The notes beneath the pieces are model-generated. The model searched no databases and was not told the DNA's origin. It was given only the letters and a program-made list of their open reading frames with translations. Positions 5,076 to 6,045 of a DNA stretch of 6,045 bases are shown piece by piece. The stretch comes from an uncultured Pseudogracilibacillus sp. GTDB lineage: Bacteria; Bacillota; Bacilli; Bacillales; Amphibacillaceae. How positions within the stretch are numbered: the first letter of the stretch is position 1; each line of letters starts with the position of its first letter. The DNA lies in NCBI GenBank assembly GCA_937960785.1, contig CALGOZ010000143.1, positions 1 through 6,045 on the forward strand, in the 5' to 3' direction. The position numbers and the translations under genes are program-made.

Positions 5076-6045
5076 ATGGAGAGAAAAAATGTCATTATTA
5101 TCGGTGCAGCAGGAAGAGATTTTCATAATTTTAATGTATATTATCGTGACAATGAACAATATAATGTCGTTGCTTTTACGGCGGCGCAAATACCTGATAT
5201 AGATGGTCGGAAATATCCAGCTGAATTAGCTGGCGATTTATATCCAGAAGGTATTCCGATTTATGCAGAAGAGCAGTTAGCAGCGTTAATAAAAAAGTAC
5301 AACGTCGATGAGTGTGTCTTTGCCTATAGTGATGTGCACTATGAAACGGTTATGGCAAAAAGTGCAATCGTAAATTCCGCGGGAGCAAACTTCGTATTAC
5401 TAGGTTCAAAGGATACGATGCTCAAAAGCAAGAAACCGGTTATTTCAGTGACATCGGTACGAACAGGTACTGGAAAAAGTCAAACATCCCGGAAAATCAT
5501 TGAAACGTTACTAGAGCACGGAATTAAAGTCGTTGCGATCCGTCACCCAATGCCTTACGGCGATTTAGTAAAGCAAAAAGTACAACGTTTTGCAACAGTC
5601 GAAGATTTGAAAAAACATGAATGTACAATTGAAGAGATGGAAGAGTATGAACCCCATGTCGAGCGAGGCAATATTATCTATGCTGGTGTGGATTATGAGG
5701 CGATTTTAGAAGCTGCAGAAAACGATCCCGACGGTTGTGATGTAATTTTATGGGATGGTGGAAATAATGACTTTTCTTTCTATGAGCCAGATTTAGCAAT
5801 TACAGTACTTGACCCTCATCGGGCGGGGCATGAATTAAAATATTATCCTGGCGAGGTAACGTTACGAACGGCGGATGTCGCAATTATAAATAAAATCGAT
5901 AGCGCAAAGAAAGAAGCGATAGAAATTGTCGAAAACAATATTCGTAATGTCGTACCAGATTGTGAAATTATAAAAGCCGAGTCGACAATAGTCGAAAATG
6001 TGTTCATGAAAGTTCGAAAAACGAATCTCCGCTCTTTAAAAGCCG
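5076..6045 (+). CDS. Cyclic 2,3-diphosphoglycerate synthetase-like P-loop NTPase (predicted GTPase, COG2403 type), 3'-truncated by the window
   Basis: The frame is open from ATG 5076 to the window end, giving 323 residues; family members are about 440-450, so roughly a quarter is missing. The start has an ideal site, AGGGGAG six bases upstream. The N-terminus is a Rossmann-like nucleotide fold (VIIIGAAGRDFHNFN, residues 6-20). A P-loop follows at SVRTGTGKSQTS (127-138), then an acidic segment WDGGNNDFSFY (226-236) and a GTPase-like NKID (272-275). This arrangement is what I recall for the COG2403 family. Its archaeal member makes cyclic 2,3-diphosphoglycerate, a thermoprotectant, but that role is unlikely to carry over to a bacterium. 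Bacterial homologues are, to my recollection, found near purine or carbamoyl-phosphate catabolism genes such as ygeW and carbamate kinase; no such neighbour is visible here. It has its own promoter and palindromic sites, so it is probably a separate unit from selB. Family assignment is moderately secure; substrate unknown. Confidence 0.8.
   Translation, partial: MERKNVIIIGAAGRDFHNFNVYYRDNEQYNVVAFTAAQIPDIDGRKYPAELAGDLYPEGIPIYAEEQLAALIKKYNVDECVFAYSDVHYETVMAKSAIVNSAGANFVLLGSKDTMLKSKKPVISVTSVRTGTGKSQTSRKIIETLLEHGIKVVAIRHPMPYGDLVKQKVQRFATVEDLKKHECTIEEMEEYEPHVERGNIIYAGVDYEAILEAAENDPDGCDVILWDGGNNDFSFYEPDLAITVLDPHRAGHELKYYPGEVTLRTADVAIINKIDSAKKEAIEIVENNIRNVVPDCEIIKAESTIVENVFMKVRKTNLRSLKA

Noticed and set aside
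5001..5189. Minus-strand open frame of 62 codons
   Set aside because: Covers the promoter and 5' end of the P-loop gene on the opposite strand in AT-rich DNA; low-complexity product.

Overview
This window carries a complete bacterial selenocysteine (Sec) synthesis and decoding locus. From left to right it holds selD (selenophosphate synthetase, minus strand), selA (Sec synthase, plus), selC (tRNA-Sec with anticodon UCA, minus) and selB (Sec-specific elongation factor, plus). The 5' part of a cyclic-2,3-diphosphoglycerate-synthetase-like P-loop protein follows on the plus strand and runs off the right edge. Low GC, strong AGGTGA/GGGGAGA ribosome binding sites, TATAAT-type -10 boxes and the protein sequences point to a low-GC Firmicute, most likely a Bacillaceae-type organism. 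That assignment is inference from style, not from a marker gene.

Layout. Positions 1-178 contain no convincing gene; the first ~118 bases can fold into a long imperfect hairpin and look like part of a repeat cut by the edge. A rho-independent terminator (179-223, minus strand) closes selD. The selD gene needs recoding: the uninterrupted frame begins only at 1204, but reading from an ATG at 1291 through an in-frame TGA (1243-1241) restores the active-site loop of SelD with Sec at residue 17, where E. coli SelD has its catalytic Cys17. A candidate bacterial SECIS hairpin lies just downstream of the TGA. selD and selA diverge from a ~108-base intergenic region. selC lies antisense between selA and selB, only 4 bases from the selA stop codon, with its own promoter in the selC-selB gap. 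After selB comes a 171-base gap with two similar palindromes 83 bases apart, a promoter and a strong RBS for the last gene.

How the genes work together. SelD makes selenophosphate from selenide and ATP. SelA uses it to convert Ser-tRNA-Sec (selC product, charged by SerRS) into Sec-tRNA-Sec. SelB-GTP carries that tRNA to ribosomes paused at a UGA followed by a SECIS hairpin. Because SelD here is predicted to be a selenoprotein, the locus forms a loop in which the Sec machinery is needed to make its own selenium donor enzyme. The link between this machinery and the last gene is not established by the sequence.
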